Positions 30,813 through 40,289 of a stretch of DNA of 64,000 nt are shown one piece after another. This stretch comes from Gammaproteobacteria bacterium (GTDB taxonomy: Bacteria; Pseudomonadota; Gammaproteobacteria; SZUA-229), in NCBI GenBank assembly GCA_026995045.1, contig JALWPK010000037.1, positions 1-64,000 on the forward strand, read 5' to 3'. The notes below the pieces were generated by a model, which saw only the letters and a program-made list of their open reading frames with translations, did no database searches and was not told the origin of the DNA. Each line of letters begins with the position of its first letter. Position 1 is the first letter of the stretch. Both the position numbers and the translations under genes were made by a program.

Positions 30813-31631
30813 ATGATTGGAAGCATAAAAAAACTGCAATCCGAACACGCCACACCGGTGCATTACCAGCTGCCGATAGGCGATGAACTGCTCGACATGA
30901 ACGCGCTGATCGGTCAGCCGATTGCCTTGCATTATGAAGGCGAGATTCATTGCGTCAGCTGCGGCCGCAAGACCAGCAAGAGTTTCGCCCAGGGGCACTG
31001 CTACCCCTGTTTTCGCAGCAAGGCCGAATGCGACATGTGCATCATGAAGCCGGAAACCTGCCATTTCGACGCCGGCACCTGCCGCGAACCGGACTGGGCG
31101 ATGGAGCATTGCATGCAACCGCATACGGTGTATCTGGCCAATTCCTCCGGCGTCAAGGTCGGCATCACCCGCGGTTCGCAAATCCCGACACGCTGGATCG
31201 ACCAGGGCGCCAGCGCGGCGCTGCCGATATTCCGCGTCAACACGCGCTATCAGTCCGGCCTGGTGGAAGTCGCCATCGGCAAGCATGTGTCCGATCGCAC
31301 CGACTGGCGCAAGCTGCTGAAAGGCCCGCCGCAAGAGGTCGACCTGCTCGCCAAACGCGATGAGCTGCTGGCGCTGGCGCAGGATGACATCGACGCGATT
31401 CGCGAGCAGTTTGATGAAGGCGACATCACCCCGGTCAGCGATGCCGAAGTGGTGACCTTCGATTATCCGGTGAACGCATACCCGGCCAAAATCAAATCGC
31501 ACAACTTTGACAAAACACCGGATGTGTCAGGCGAATTGCTGGGCATCAAGGGGCAATATTTGATACTCGACAGCGGTGTGCTTAATATCCGCAAGTTCAC
31601 CGGGTACAAAATCCGGGTGGATGCGGGATAA
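30813..31631 (+). CDS. DUF2797 family protein
   Basis: Cys-rich CVSCGRKTSKSFAQGHCYPCF, then VKVGITRGSQIPTRWIDQGAS. Confidence 0.85.
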   Translation: MIGSIKKLQSEHATPVHYQLPIGDELLDMNALIGQPIALHYEGEIHCVSCGRKTSKSFAQGHCYPCFRSKAECDMCIMKPETCHFDAGTCREPDWAMEHCMQPHTVYLANSSGVKVGITRGSQIPTRWIDQGASAALPIFRVNTRYQSGLVEVAIGKHVSDRTDWRKLLKGPPQEVDLLAKRDELLALAQDDIDAIREQFDEGDITPVSDAEVVTFDYPVNAYPAKIKSHNFDKTPDVSGELLGIKGQYLILDSGVLNIRKFTGYKIRVDAG

Positions 31632-31794
31632 TCCGCGAATGAACGCAAATAAACGCGATTTTCGGTTTGTTCAATATTGCAGGAGCCGTTTTAATCGTGA
31701 CCCCGCGCCATCAACAAGCGCTGTATTGCGACGGGGGAAACAGCTGTTTCAAAATATATAGTTACGTTAGCGTCTATTTGCGTTAATTTGCGGA
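31632..31794. repeat. Composite inverted-repeat element (copy 4) directly upstream of cysE
   Basis: tccgcgaatgaacgcaaataaacgcgatt (31632-31660) inverted as gttagcgtctatttgcgttaatttgcgga (31766-31794). Confidence 0.8.
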
Positions 31795-31821
31795 AAATAA
31801 CTAACTCTCAGGAGATTCGTC

Positions 31822-32604
31822 ATCAGCTTACGTGAAGACATACGCAGCGTTTTCGACCGCGACCCTGCGGCGCGTCATGCGCTGGAAGTGCTGACTTCCT
31901 ATCCGGGGCTGCACGCATTGCTGCTGCACCGCCTCAATCACCGCCTGTGGAACATGGGGCTGAAGTGGCTGGCGCGTTTTGGCTCACACATCGCACGCTG
32001 GCTCACCGGCATTGAAATTCATCCCGGCGCCAAAATCGGCCGCCGTTTTTTCATCGACCACGGCATGGGCGTGGTGATCGGCGAAACCGCCGAAATCGGC
32101 GATGACTGCACCTTGTATCACGGCGTCACCCTGGGCGGCACCAGCTGGGAAAAAGGCAAACGCCATCCCACGCTGGAAAACAATGTGGTGGTTGGCGCCG
32201 GCGCCAAGGTGCTGGGACCGATTACCCTGCACAGCGGCGTGCGCGTTGGCTCCAACGCCGTGGTCACGCACGATGTGCCGGATAACCACACGGTCGTTGG
32301 CGTACCCGGCAGGCTGGTAAAAAAATCTAAAGAAGATGAGCACAAAAAACGCCAGGAAATCGCCTCCAAAATGGGCTTTGACGCCTACGGCGTCACCAAG
32401 GACGCAGACGACCCGGTGGTCACCGCCATCAACCGCATGCTGGATCATATTCACGCCATGGACGACAAAATGGAAACCATGTGCGCCGCGCTGAAGCAAC
32501 TGGGTTCCGAAATCGATGTCAGCAAACTACCGGATCTGGGGCCATGCGAAATCAAGTCGCAGGGTGAGGATGATCTGGATGCGGAGAAGGTGCAGGCGGA
32601 ATAG
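31822..32604 (+). CDS. cysE: Serine O-acetyltransferase CysE; proposed AUC start
   Basis: Conserved [41 protein letters not shown] precedes the ORF-track GTG (31888); no ATG/GTG/TTG in frame after the stop at 31798; AGGAG at 31810-31814. Confidence 0.85.
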   Translation: MSLREDIRSVFDRDPAARHALEVLTSYPGLHALLLHRLNHRLWNMGLKWLARFGSHIARWLTGIEIHPGAKIGRRFFIDHGMGVVIGETAEIGDDCTLYHGVTLGGTSWEKGKRHPTLENNVVVGAGAKVLGPITLHSGVRVGSNAVVTHDVPDNHTVVGVPGRLVKKSKEDEHKKRQEIASKMGFDAYGVTKDADDPVVTAINRMLDHIHAMDDKMETMCAALKQLGSEIDVSKLPDLGPCEIKSQGEDDLDAEKVQAE

Positions 32605-32615
32605 ATCTTGTGGTG

Positions 32616-32827
32616 TTTTTTTGCCACAGAGCACACGGAGAACACGGAGGGTTGTAAAGCATTTCCGCAAATGCACGCGAATAAACGCAAATGGTTTTAC
32701 TGAAGAAGCGTGATAATACGATTCGCGGCTGAAGCCACTCCTACAACCAAAAAACCTTTGCGTTCTCTGCGCCTCTGCGTTAAAAAGCAACATCCTCCGT
32801 GTTCTCTGTGTGCTCTGTGGCAAAAAA
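32616..32827. repeat. Composite inverted-repeat element (copy 5)
   Basis: ttttttgccacagagcacacggagaacacggagg versus inverted cctccgtgttctctgtgtgctctgtggcaaaaaaa, about one mismatch; internal ccgcaaatgcacgcgaataaacgc and attcgcggctgaagccactcctaca. Confidence 0.9.
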
Positions 32828-32854
32828 ACAACAGGCTTTGCGGTAAATCGTCTT

Positions 32855-33643
32855 TCACCCGATGATTTCTTTTTCCCACTGCAAATATTTGTCATGCACA
32901 TAATCGGCAAACTGCTGCTTGTCAGTGAAACCCTCCGGCTCGATGGCATCGAACAGGTGGTAGCGTACGCGGTGATCACGGGCAGTGAAGATTTGCCAGA
33001 GTATGCCCGGTACGGTTTGTCCCTGCCATTCAAAGCTGTCTTCGTCGAGGTATTGCAGGAATACCGGCAGTATCGGTACGCCGGTTTGTAGCGACACGTC
33101 GAAGGCGCCGGTGTGAAAGCGTTTGTTGATGCGCCGGCCCTTGCAGCCGCCTTCGGGAAAAATCACCAGGTTTTTGCCTTCGCGCGCGCCTTGCAGCAGG
33201 GATTCCAGCGCCAGGTGGCGTGACAGTGAATCGTTGCGCTTGACGAAAATCGTACCGGCGCTTTCGGCCACGCGGCCGAGAAAGAACCAGTAGCGCACGC
33301 CTTCTTTCGCCAGCGGATAAACATCAAACAGTGCGGGGATGCCGAAGTCTTCCAGCGCGGAGGGGTGGTTGGCGACAAGAATGTACTGTTTTGGTATCGG
33401 GTGTTTGTTGTGCCGCACCAGTTTCAACTCAACGCGCAGGGCGCGCACATACAGCTTGCACCACAACCGGGCCAGCAGATGATACAGTCCGTGGCGGTTG
33501 ACGCCGGGCGCATAGGCAAGCAGGAACAGCAGCAGGCTGTACGGCAATAGCAGCAGCCAGGCCAGCAGGCAAATCAGGTTGCGCTTGAGACTGCGTAGCA
33601 TGTCAGCACGTGTTGTTTGGTGTTTGGCGGCATGGTAACCCAT
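32855..33643 (-). CDS. 1-acyl-sn-glycerol-3-phosphate acyltransferase-like
   Basis: ILVANHPSALEDFG (HX4D variant), FPEGGCKGRRINKRFHTGAFDVSLQTGVPILPV. Confidence 0.85.
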   Translation of the reverse strand: MGYHAAKHQTTRADMLRSLKRNLICLLAWLLLLPYSLLLFLLAYAPGVNRHGLYHLLARLWCKLYVRALRVELKLVRHNKHPIPKQYILVANHPSALEDFGIPALFDVYPLAKEGVRYWFFLGRVAESAGTIFVKRNDSLSRHLALESLLQGAREGKNLVIFPEGGCKGRRINKRFHTGAFDVSLQTGVPILPVFLQYLDEDSFEWQGQTVPGILWQIFTARDHRVRYHLFDAIEPEGFTDKQQFADYVHDKYLQWEKEIIG

Positions 33644-33702
33644 TTATAGCATTATTCCGTGACGGTCTGGCTATAATCACCGTATGAAGAATGGCGTGCA
33701 GC

Positions 33703-34881
33703 ATGGATAAATCACCCAGAATCATCCGTCGTGGACTGGTGTTGTCCGGTGGCGGTGCGCGCGCGGCCTATCAGGTAGGTGTGCTCAAGGCGATTGCCGA
33801 CATCTGTCCCAAAGGCGGCAAGAATCCGTTTCCGATAATCTGCGGCACCTCGGCGGGCGCGATCAATTCCGCCGCATTGGCGATTTACGGTGAAAGTTTT
33901 CGTGATGCGGTGCATCGTCTGTTGCATATCTGGCGAAATTTTCACACGGCGCAGGTGTTTCGCGCCGATGCGCTGGGCGTGGCGGCCAGCGGCGCGCACT
34001 GGTTGCTGGCGATGCTGGTCGGCGGCTTGGGCAAGCATAACCCGGCCTCGCTGCTGGATCGCCGGCCGTTAATGGATTTGCTGGAGGAATATGTGCCCTG
34101 TGAGCGTATTCGGCAGTCTATCGAAAAGGGTGTGCTGGATTCGATTTGCATTACCGCCTCGTCCTACAGTATTGGCAAGTCAATCATCTTTTACGAGTCC
34201 GCCAATCCGGTTGCCCCGTGGCAACGCGCGCGCCGCTTCGGCAGACCGGATGTCATCAGCAACGGGCATTTGCTTGCTTCATCGGCGATTCCATTCCTGT
34301 TTGAAGCGGTCAAGCTTGGCGAAGATTACTACGGGGACGGCTCCATGCGGCAGACCGCGCCGGTGAGCCCGGCGATTCATATGGGCGCCGACAGGATACT
34401 GGTTATCGGCGTGACCAACCCGCCGGATGAATCGATAAGGGCGCAGCAGACTGAAGACTATCCTTCCATTGCAAAAGTTGCCGGCCATATTCTCAACAGC
34501 ATATTCATCGACAGCATGGAGGCGGATCTCGAGCGGCTGCGCCGGATTAACAAAACACTCAGTTTGATACCGCGCGACAAGCTCGACAACGGCGATGTCG
34601 CCCTGCGCCCGATCGAAACCCTGGTAATTGAACCCAGTGAAGACATACAGAAAATCGCGGCGAAGTATCAGCGCGACCTGCCGTGGCCGATTCGTTTTCT
34701 GCTGCGCGGCATCGGCGCTTTTGGCAAGGAGGGAGGCAGTCTGGTGAGTTATTTGCTGTTCGAAAAACGATTCTGCCGCGAGTTGATTGAACTGGGCTAT
34801 GAAGACGCCATCAAACGGCGTGACGAGTTGCATGCCTTTTTGGATATTCCGACAGGAATTGTGACTGATGATTATTTATAA
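33703..34881 (+). CDS. Patatin-like phospholipase
   Basis: GLVLSGGGARAAYQVGVL and GTSAGAINS; DGSMRQTAPVSPAIHMGA; ATG 33703 preferred. Confidence 0.92.
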   Translation: MDKSPRIIRRGLVLSGGGARAAYQVGVLKAIADICPKGGKNPFPIICGTSAGAINSAALAIYGESFRDAVHRLLHIWRNFHTAQVFRADALGVAASGAHWLLAMLVGGLGKHNPASLLDRRPLMDLLEEYVPCERIRQSIEKGVLDSICITASSYSIGKSIIFYESANPVAPWQRARRFGRPDVISNGHLLASSAIPFLFEAVKLGEDYYGDGSMRQTAPVSPAIHMGADRILVIGVTNPPDESIRAQQTEDYPSIAKVAGHILNSIFIDSMEADLERLRRINKTLSLIPRDKLDNGDVALRPIETLVIEPSEDIQKIAAKYQRDLPWPIRFLLRGIGAFGKEGGSLVSYLLFEKRFCRELIELGYEDAIKRRDELHAFLDIPTGIVTDDYL

Positions 34882-35004
34882 ATAAATCAATGAGTAATGG
34901 TAATTGTTTAATGTGATTTATATTTATTTGGCCTGCGCCGGTTAGCCGGCGTCAGACTAAAGAAACACCCGCCGCAGCCGACATGAGTATCAGATGTCTT
35001 TCTC

Positions 35005-36798
35005 ATGCCTGGTTGGATAATGAACACACCGCAGAATCCCGAACGTCCGCTTTCCCATCATTTTCGAATTGAGTTCGTTGCGCTGGCGATAGCAGCAGTT
35101 GTTATGTTGCTGGTGTCAGGTCAGCTAGTGTATCAACAGCAACGCGATGATCAGGCGAAGCAGCAACAGACCGGCAGCGCCCTGGCGAGGATAACCGGCG
35201 AACTGGCGGGCGGTGATGTGAGCGGCCGGCGGTTGAATGCGCGCATGCAGACCCTGCTTGGCTTGCAGACAGGCGTCAGGGCAGACTACCTTGCCATTCT
35301 TTCACCAGCGGGTGAGCTGTTGCAACAGGTTGGCGACGCTCCGGAAGGCTTGCGCCAGCATCCTGTCATCATCCAGACCGGACAGTGGTTTGGTGAACGT
35401 TCTGTCAGGCGCGGTGAGATTCAATACACCGAATTCTTCGCGCCGGTAATCAGCAACGGCAAGCTGACTGCATTTGCGATTGCAGGCTACCGCTCTGACA
35501 GCGCCATGCCGGCATGGTTTGCTCCGGCGGTAATGGTGTTGATGGCGGCCTTTGTTTTTCTGTTGTGGAGATTCGCCAAAGGGGCAGGTCAACGTATCGC
35601 CAATCACACGCCTGCGGATGATATCCACATATCGACAGTTTCCTACAAACCGGATACCCGGCTTACAAATAATCGCGTTAAATACAAGCCTGCTGACATA
35701 AACCGGCATGAAAAGGATTCAGCAGTTGTCTCCAGCAAGCTGTTGGTGCGCCAGAAAAACAAACTGTCAGCCATCATCGAATCCATGCCTTGTGCTGTCA
35801 TGGTGCTGGATAGCAGGGGGTCGGTCAGTTATGCCAACAGCAAACTATATTCATTGTTCAGACTGAAGCAGGGATCCCTGCTTGGAGCCAGCATAGAGCA
35901 ATGGTGTTCAAACGATGAAGTGCGGCAGGTGCTGTCGTCAGCACAGATATTGCAGGATAAAAAATGCCATAACCGCCGATTTGATGTTTGCATCGACGGA
36001 ACACCGGTATCCATTGAGATTTGTCCGCTGACTGGCGACGACGGCAGCGTCATGGTGATGCTGTCTGATAATGATCCGGTGCAATCTGAACAGGCTGCAG
36101 TCAGTGATTTTATTGCGCATGTCGCACATCAAATCAAAACGCCGCTCAACACGCTGTATATGTACAGTGAGCTGCTGCAAGGCAATGGCTTCGACTCTTC
36201 CGATAAGGCAAGGCGCGCCGCCGACGTTATCTACCATGAAGCGCGGCGTATGGCCAGGCTGATTGATAATCTGCTCAACATCAGCATGTTTGATTCCGGC
36301 AGTGTGCAGATAGAGCGCCAGAAAGTGGATGTGCGCCTTTGCCTGGATGAGCTTGTCAAGAATGTCGCCGATGCTTCCGGGAAACGCCCGAATAATATTG
36401 TCATTGATGCGCCTGAGGAAATTCCCGCCTTGATGATTGACAAGCGATTGCTGCTGCTGGCGTTGGGTGGTTTGCTGGAGAACGCCATGCAGTACAGCGA
36501 TGAGGGCGCGCCGATCAACATAACCGTCACGCAGCGTGAATACGACGTGCGTATTGAAATTGCGGACAAAGGTGTGGGTATTGACGCCAACGATCAAAAA
36601 CATATTTTCGACATGTTTTATCGCTCGGAAAACGAACAGGTTCGGCGGGTGAAGGGTAATGGTCTGGGTCTGCCGCTGGCCAGACGCATTATCGAAGGTC
36701 ATGGTGGCTCGCTGTATTGCAACAGTGAACCGGGCAAAGGCTCGACATTTACTGTGGTATTGAGTAAATCCGTCAATCAGCTTGAAGGGGTGGCGTGA
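35005..36798 (+). CDS. PAS-containing sensor histidine kinase
   Basis: TM region, FIAHVAHQIKTPLNTLYMYSELL, HATPase_c blocks, GLGLPLARRIIEGHGGSLYC. Confidence 0.93.
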   Translation: MPGWIMNTPQNPERPLSHHFRIEFVALAIAAVVMLLVSGQLVYQQQRDDQAKQQQTGSALARITGELAGGDVSGRRLNARMQTLLGLQTGVRADYLAILSPAGELLQQVGDAPEGLRQHPVIIQTGQWFGERSVRRGEIQYTEFFAPVISNGKLTAFAIAGYRSDSAMPAWFAPAVMVLMAAFVFLLWRFAKGAGQRIANHTPADDIHISTVSYKPDTRLTNNRVKYKPADINRHEKDSAVVSSKLLVRQKNKLSAIIESMPCAVMVLDSRGSVSYANSKLYSLFRLKQGSLLGASIEQWCSNDEVRQVLSSAQILQDKKCHNRRFDVCIDGTPVSIEICPLTGDDGSVMVMLSDNDPVQSEQAAVSDFIAHVAHQIKTPLNTLYMYSELLQGNGFDSSDKARRAADVIYHEARRMARLIDNLLNISMFDSGSVQIERQKVDVRLCLDELVKNVADASGKRPNNIVIDAPEEIPALMIDKRLLLLALGGLLENAMQYSDEGAPINITVTQREYDVRIEIADKGVGIDANDQKHIFDMFYRSENEQVRRVKGNGLGLPLARRIIEGHGGSLYCNSEPGKGSTFTVVLSKSVNQLEGVA

Positions 36799-37196
36799 TA
36801 ATGAAAACAATCCTGATTGCCGATGACGAACCGCATGTTGCGCGCGTGCTTCGCCTGGTGCTCGAAAATGAAGGTTATCAGGTTCATTGTGTCGAGAATG
36901 GCAAGGAGGCGCTGGATAAGTATGCCAGATTGCAACCTGATGTGCTTATTGCTGACATCCAGATGCCGATATTGAGCGGAAAGGAACTAGTAAGCAAGGT
37001 GCGTGATTTGCCCGGTGGCGTCGATGTGCCGGTCATCGTCATGACCTCCAGTCTGGAAAGCCGTCACAAGGAGTGGTTGAGCAATATGCCATCCACCCGT
37101 TTTGTCGGTAAGCCGGTGAGTCCGCGCGAACTGGTTACCATTATCAACGGGTTTTTTCCGGATTCACAACCTGACGCTGTCAGCGCGGCAAGCTAG
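36795..37196 (+). CDS. Response regulator receiver protein
   Basis: ILIADDEPHVARVLRLVLENEGYQV, PDVLIADIQMPILSGKELV; overlaps the kinase gene. Confidence 0.92.
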   Translation: MIMKTILIADDEPHVARVLRLVLENEGYQVHCVENGKEALDKYARLQPDVLIADIQMPILSGKELVSKVRDLPGGVDVPVIVMTSSLESRHKEWLSNMPSTRFVGKPVSPRELVTIINGFFPDSQPDAVSAAS

Positions 37197-37208
37197 GAAA
37201 ACAGCACC

Positions 37209-39410
37209 ATGACACTGCCTGATATGTACAAGGAAATTGATTTTGAGCGCTATGTAACGATGTTGACCGACCTGGTGGAAGGTTGCCGTATTGACATGAC
37301 CGTGGTTGATGATGGCGGTCACATCATATGGGGCAACTTTGAGCGTAACGATGATGTCGAGAATTTCGCTCGCAGCATCAGTTTGTTCAATAAAAACCGC
37401 GAGAGCAGTCGCTGCAGGCTGGTTGGCGGCAAAGACAATGAGGCGTTTGCGTATTGTTCACTTGGGCGGATAGCCAACAGGCATGTTGGTCATGTCATTT
37501 ACAGTATGGCGGCGTATGATGAAACGCGCGCCCCGAAAACCAGTAAATTGCTCGAAGCGCTGTCAAAACTGTCCGCCTTGATGTGTGATGAGTTGCGCTA
37601 TCTGTATGAAGTGAACAGCCTGGCAATCGAGCTGGGTGACCGCTATGACGAGCTTGCCATGTTGCGTTCGACAGAAACAGCAGCATCGGAGCCCCGCGAG
37701 TCGCGCCATGTGCTGAGTAGCTATATCCGCAAATACGCCGAGCATGTTGATATTGATTATGCCTGTATCTGGATACCGTCGCGTCAATACTTTTTCCCCG
37801 CCGGGCGCTTGTATTCGCCAAAAGACTCCGCCAGCGAGCAGACATTGCATGGCGTGGCGCGTTGCGCATATGGCCTGATTGAGAACGGGCTGGATGCGCT
37901 TGGCGTCAATGATAATGCTGATGTGTTGCTCAATCATGCTGAGCTGGATATCAATCAAAAAATACTGGCTGTGCCGGTGCTGAACAACAATGGCGCAATC
38001 TGTGGCGTTCTGGTCAGTCTTAACAGTTTTAACAAACGTGACTTCACCTATAGCGACCGAACCACTGCGGAAGCCGTTTGCAAAAAAATCTACAAATATC
38101 TGGACAGCACGGAAGACCCGCTCACGTATCTTTACAATAAAACCGGTTTTGAGGACTCGGTATGGCGTGATATTCGCATGTGTAGCAGTACAAAACATCT
38201 GGCCTTGCTCAATTTGCGTCAGTTTAGTGTCATAAACGGCGCCTATGGAACCGAGGCCGGCGACAATGTGCTGCGATGTGTGGGCGCCATGGTAGCGGAA
38301 AAGATTCAGGGCAGGGGGTTTGCGGCAAGAATTGAGGCCGATCATTTCGCAATGCTGATAAACAAGGGAGATGCGGATAGCATCAGGGGCATGTTGAAGG
38401 AGCTGGCGCAGGACGTTGCCGATTACACATTTAACTTTGAAAACAGAACATTCGGCGTCACAGCGCGTTGCAGTATTGTGGCGATAGATGATGACTCAAC
38501 CACATTGTCCGACTATATCTACTCGGCGCAACTGGCACTTGAAATGGCGGCGGGTGAAACGGGTAATGAAGTTGTCAGTTATCAGCCTAGCAACGCCGAG
38601 CTGATCAAGCGCAAGCGCCAGATGGGCATGGTTGAGAACATCAAACATGCGCTGGACGAGAACAGGTTTACTCTCTATGCGCAAAATATTCGCACACTGA
38701 AGGGCAGTCACGACCATTATGAAATTCTGGTGCGCATGCTTGATGAAAACGGCGACATTGTGCCGCCAAATGACTTTATCCCGACTGCTGAGCGCTACAA
38801 GTTAATGCCTTTGGTGGACAAGTGGGTGCTCCACCATACCTTGACCATGCTGGATGAATATGATGTATATCACAGTCATCCGGACATTAAATGGGGCATC
38901 AATCTGTCCGGCGACTCGATGAGTGACAAGGGTTTTCTGGACCACGTCTCCAAAACCATTCGCAATACATCCATGTGCGCCACCAACCTGTACTTTGAGA
39001 TTACCGAAACCGCGGTTATCGAAAACTACCAGAATTTTGTATCTTTTATGAATCAGGTGCACTCCATGGGCTGCCAGTTTGCGCTGGATGATTTTGGCAG
39101 CGGCCTGTGTTCGTTCAGTTACCTGAAAAAACTGGCGGTGGATTACCTGAAAATCGACGGCAGTCTGGTGAAAGATATCGTCAGCAGCGACCTTGATCAC
39201 ACCATTGTGTCATCGGTGGCCTCGATTGCCAATGTGATGGGCGTGAAAACCATTGCGGAATATGTTGAAAACGACGCTATCATCGCAGTGCTGAAACAGC
39301 TGGGCATCGATTACGCGCAGGGGTTCGGCATCATGAAACCGCTGCCGCTGAATGAAGTAATTGAAGATATGCAGCGTGACATGCCAACGTTGAAAAAGTC
39401 ATCAGCCTAA
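37209..39410 (+). CDS. Degenerate-GGDEF/EAL c-di-GMP-type protein with N-terminal sensory region
   Basis: GGDEF replaced by EADHF; EAL side retains EILVRM, NLSG, EITETAV, DDFGSG, LKIDG, AEYVEN; third gene of kinase/regulator operon. Confidence 0.88.
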   Translation: MTLPDMYKEIDFERYVTMLTDLVEGCRIDMTVVDDGGHIIWGNFERNDDVENFARSISLFNKNRESSRCRLVGGKDNEAFAYCSLGRIANRHVGHVIYSMAAYDETRAPKTSKLLEALSKLSALMCDELRYLYEVNSLAIELGDRYDELAMLRSTETAASEPRESRHVLSSYIRKYAEHVDIDYACIWIPSRQYFFPAGRLYSPKDSASEQTLHGVARCAYGLIENGLDALGVNDNADVLLNHAELDINQKILAVPVLNNNGAICGVLVSLNSFNKRDFTYSDRTTAEAVCKKIYKYLDSTEDPLTYLYNKTGFEDSVWRDIRMCSSTKHLALLNLRQFSVINGAYGTEAGDNVLRCVGAMVAEKIQGRGFAARIEADHFAMLINKGDADSIRGMLKELAQDVADYTFNFENRTFGVTARCSIVAIDDDSTTLSDYIYSAQLALEMAAGETGNEVVSYQPSNAELIKRKRQMGMVENIKHALDENRFTLYAQNIRTLKGSHDHYEILVRMLDENGDIVPPNDFIPTAERYKLMPLVDKWVLHHTLTMLDEYDVYHSHPDIKWGINLSGDSMSDKGFLDHVSKTIRNTSMCATNLYFEITETAVIENYQNFVSFMNQVHSMGCQFALDDFGSGLCSFSYLKKLAVDYLKIDGSLVKDIVSSDLDHTIVSSVASIANVMGVKTIAEYVENDAIIAVLKQLGIDYAQGFGIMKPLPLNEVIEDMQRDMPTLKKSSA

Positions 39411-39682
39411 CTGGCCATTTGCTGATCCGCCAGCATCAGCATTAGCGCCTGTGCATGTTCGGCCGCCTTTCTGCCAAGGTCGGTCAGGTAGCCGCCATCT
39501 TCCTGTGTGACCAGTCCCTTGTGAAACAGCCGCCGCACCGCCGCGACCCTATCTGCTCCCGCAGTAGAGTGGACTTTCAGTCCTTGCTGTGTCGACTCCA
39601 GATTATAGTGTATCAGAATATCCAGCTCTGCCATTTGTTCGCTTGAGTAGGGCATGGACGCCTCGATTCCAGAGAAATTCAA
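39407..39682 (-). CDS. TIGR02647-type small DNA-binding-like protein
   Basis: MPYSSEQMAELDILIHYNLESTQQGLKVHSTAGADRVAAVRRLFHKGLVTQEDGGYLTDLG (likely starts at MPYSS). Confidence 0.7.
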   Translation of the reverse strand: MNFSGIEASMPYSSEQMAELDILIHYNLESTQQGLKVHSTAGADRVAAVRRLFHKGLVTQEDGGYLTDLGRKAAEHAQALMLMLADQQMAS

Positions 39683-39759
39683 ATCCTGATACTATCAGTT
39701 CCTGTAGATAAAACCATGTAAGATTGCAGCGATGGTTGGAACGGGGGATGATTGCAACA

Positions 39760-40274
39760 TGCACAAGCTTTTTCAGTTGAGCAAAAATGGCAATTACTGG
39801 CTGATGCTGGCCGGTCTTTGCATACTGATGGAGATGGTTGCCTTGCTTTACCAGTATGTGCTTGATGAGCCGCCCTGCGTAGTGTGCATACATGTTCGCA
39901 TCGGCATACTGGCAGTGTTTTTGCTGGCCATCGCCGGTTTGATGCTGCGCAATTTCAACAGCCTGGCTGCGATCATGCACCTGGGCGTCGCCGCCGTTTC
40001 CGCCGTCATGCTGGAGCGCGCCTGGGAACTGCTGGGAACCGAGCGTGGTTTTATTATTGGCAGTTGTGATTTTAATCTGGGGCTGCCGGACTGGCTGGCG
40101 CTGGATCGCTGGCTGCCCGCGCTGTTCGAGGTGCAAACCACTTGTGGCTATACGCCGGTGCTGTTTTTCGGCATCACCATGGCGGAAGCATTGTTATTCC
40201 TGTTTGCCGTATTGCTATTATCCAGCGTTTTACTGGCTGGCTTGCATCTCAAGATCGGCGGCAGAGAAGGTTGA
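39760..40274 (+). CDS. dsbB: Disulfide bond formation protein DsbB-like
   Basis: ALLYQYVLDEPPCVVCIHVRIGIL CxxC, four TM segments; start at MHKLFQL preferred. Confidence 0.85.
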
Positions 40275-40289
40275 ATACCCGTTACCACC

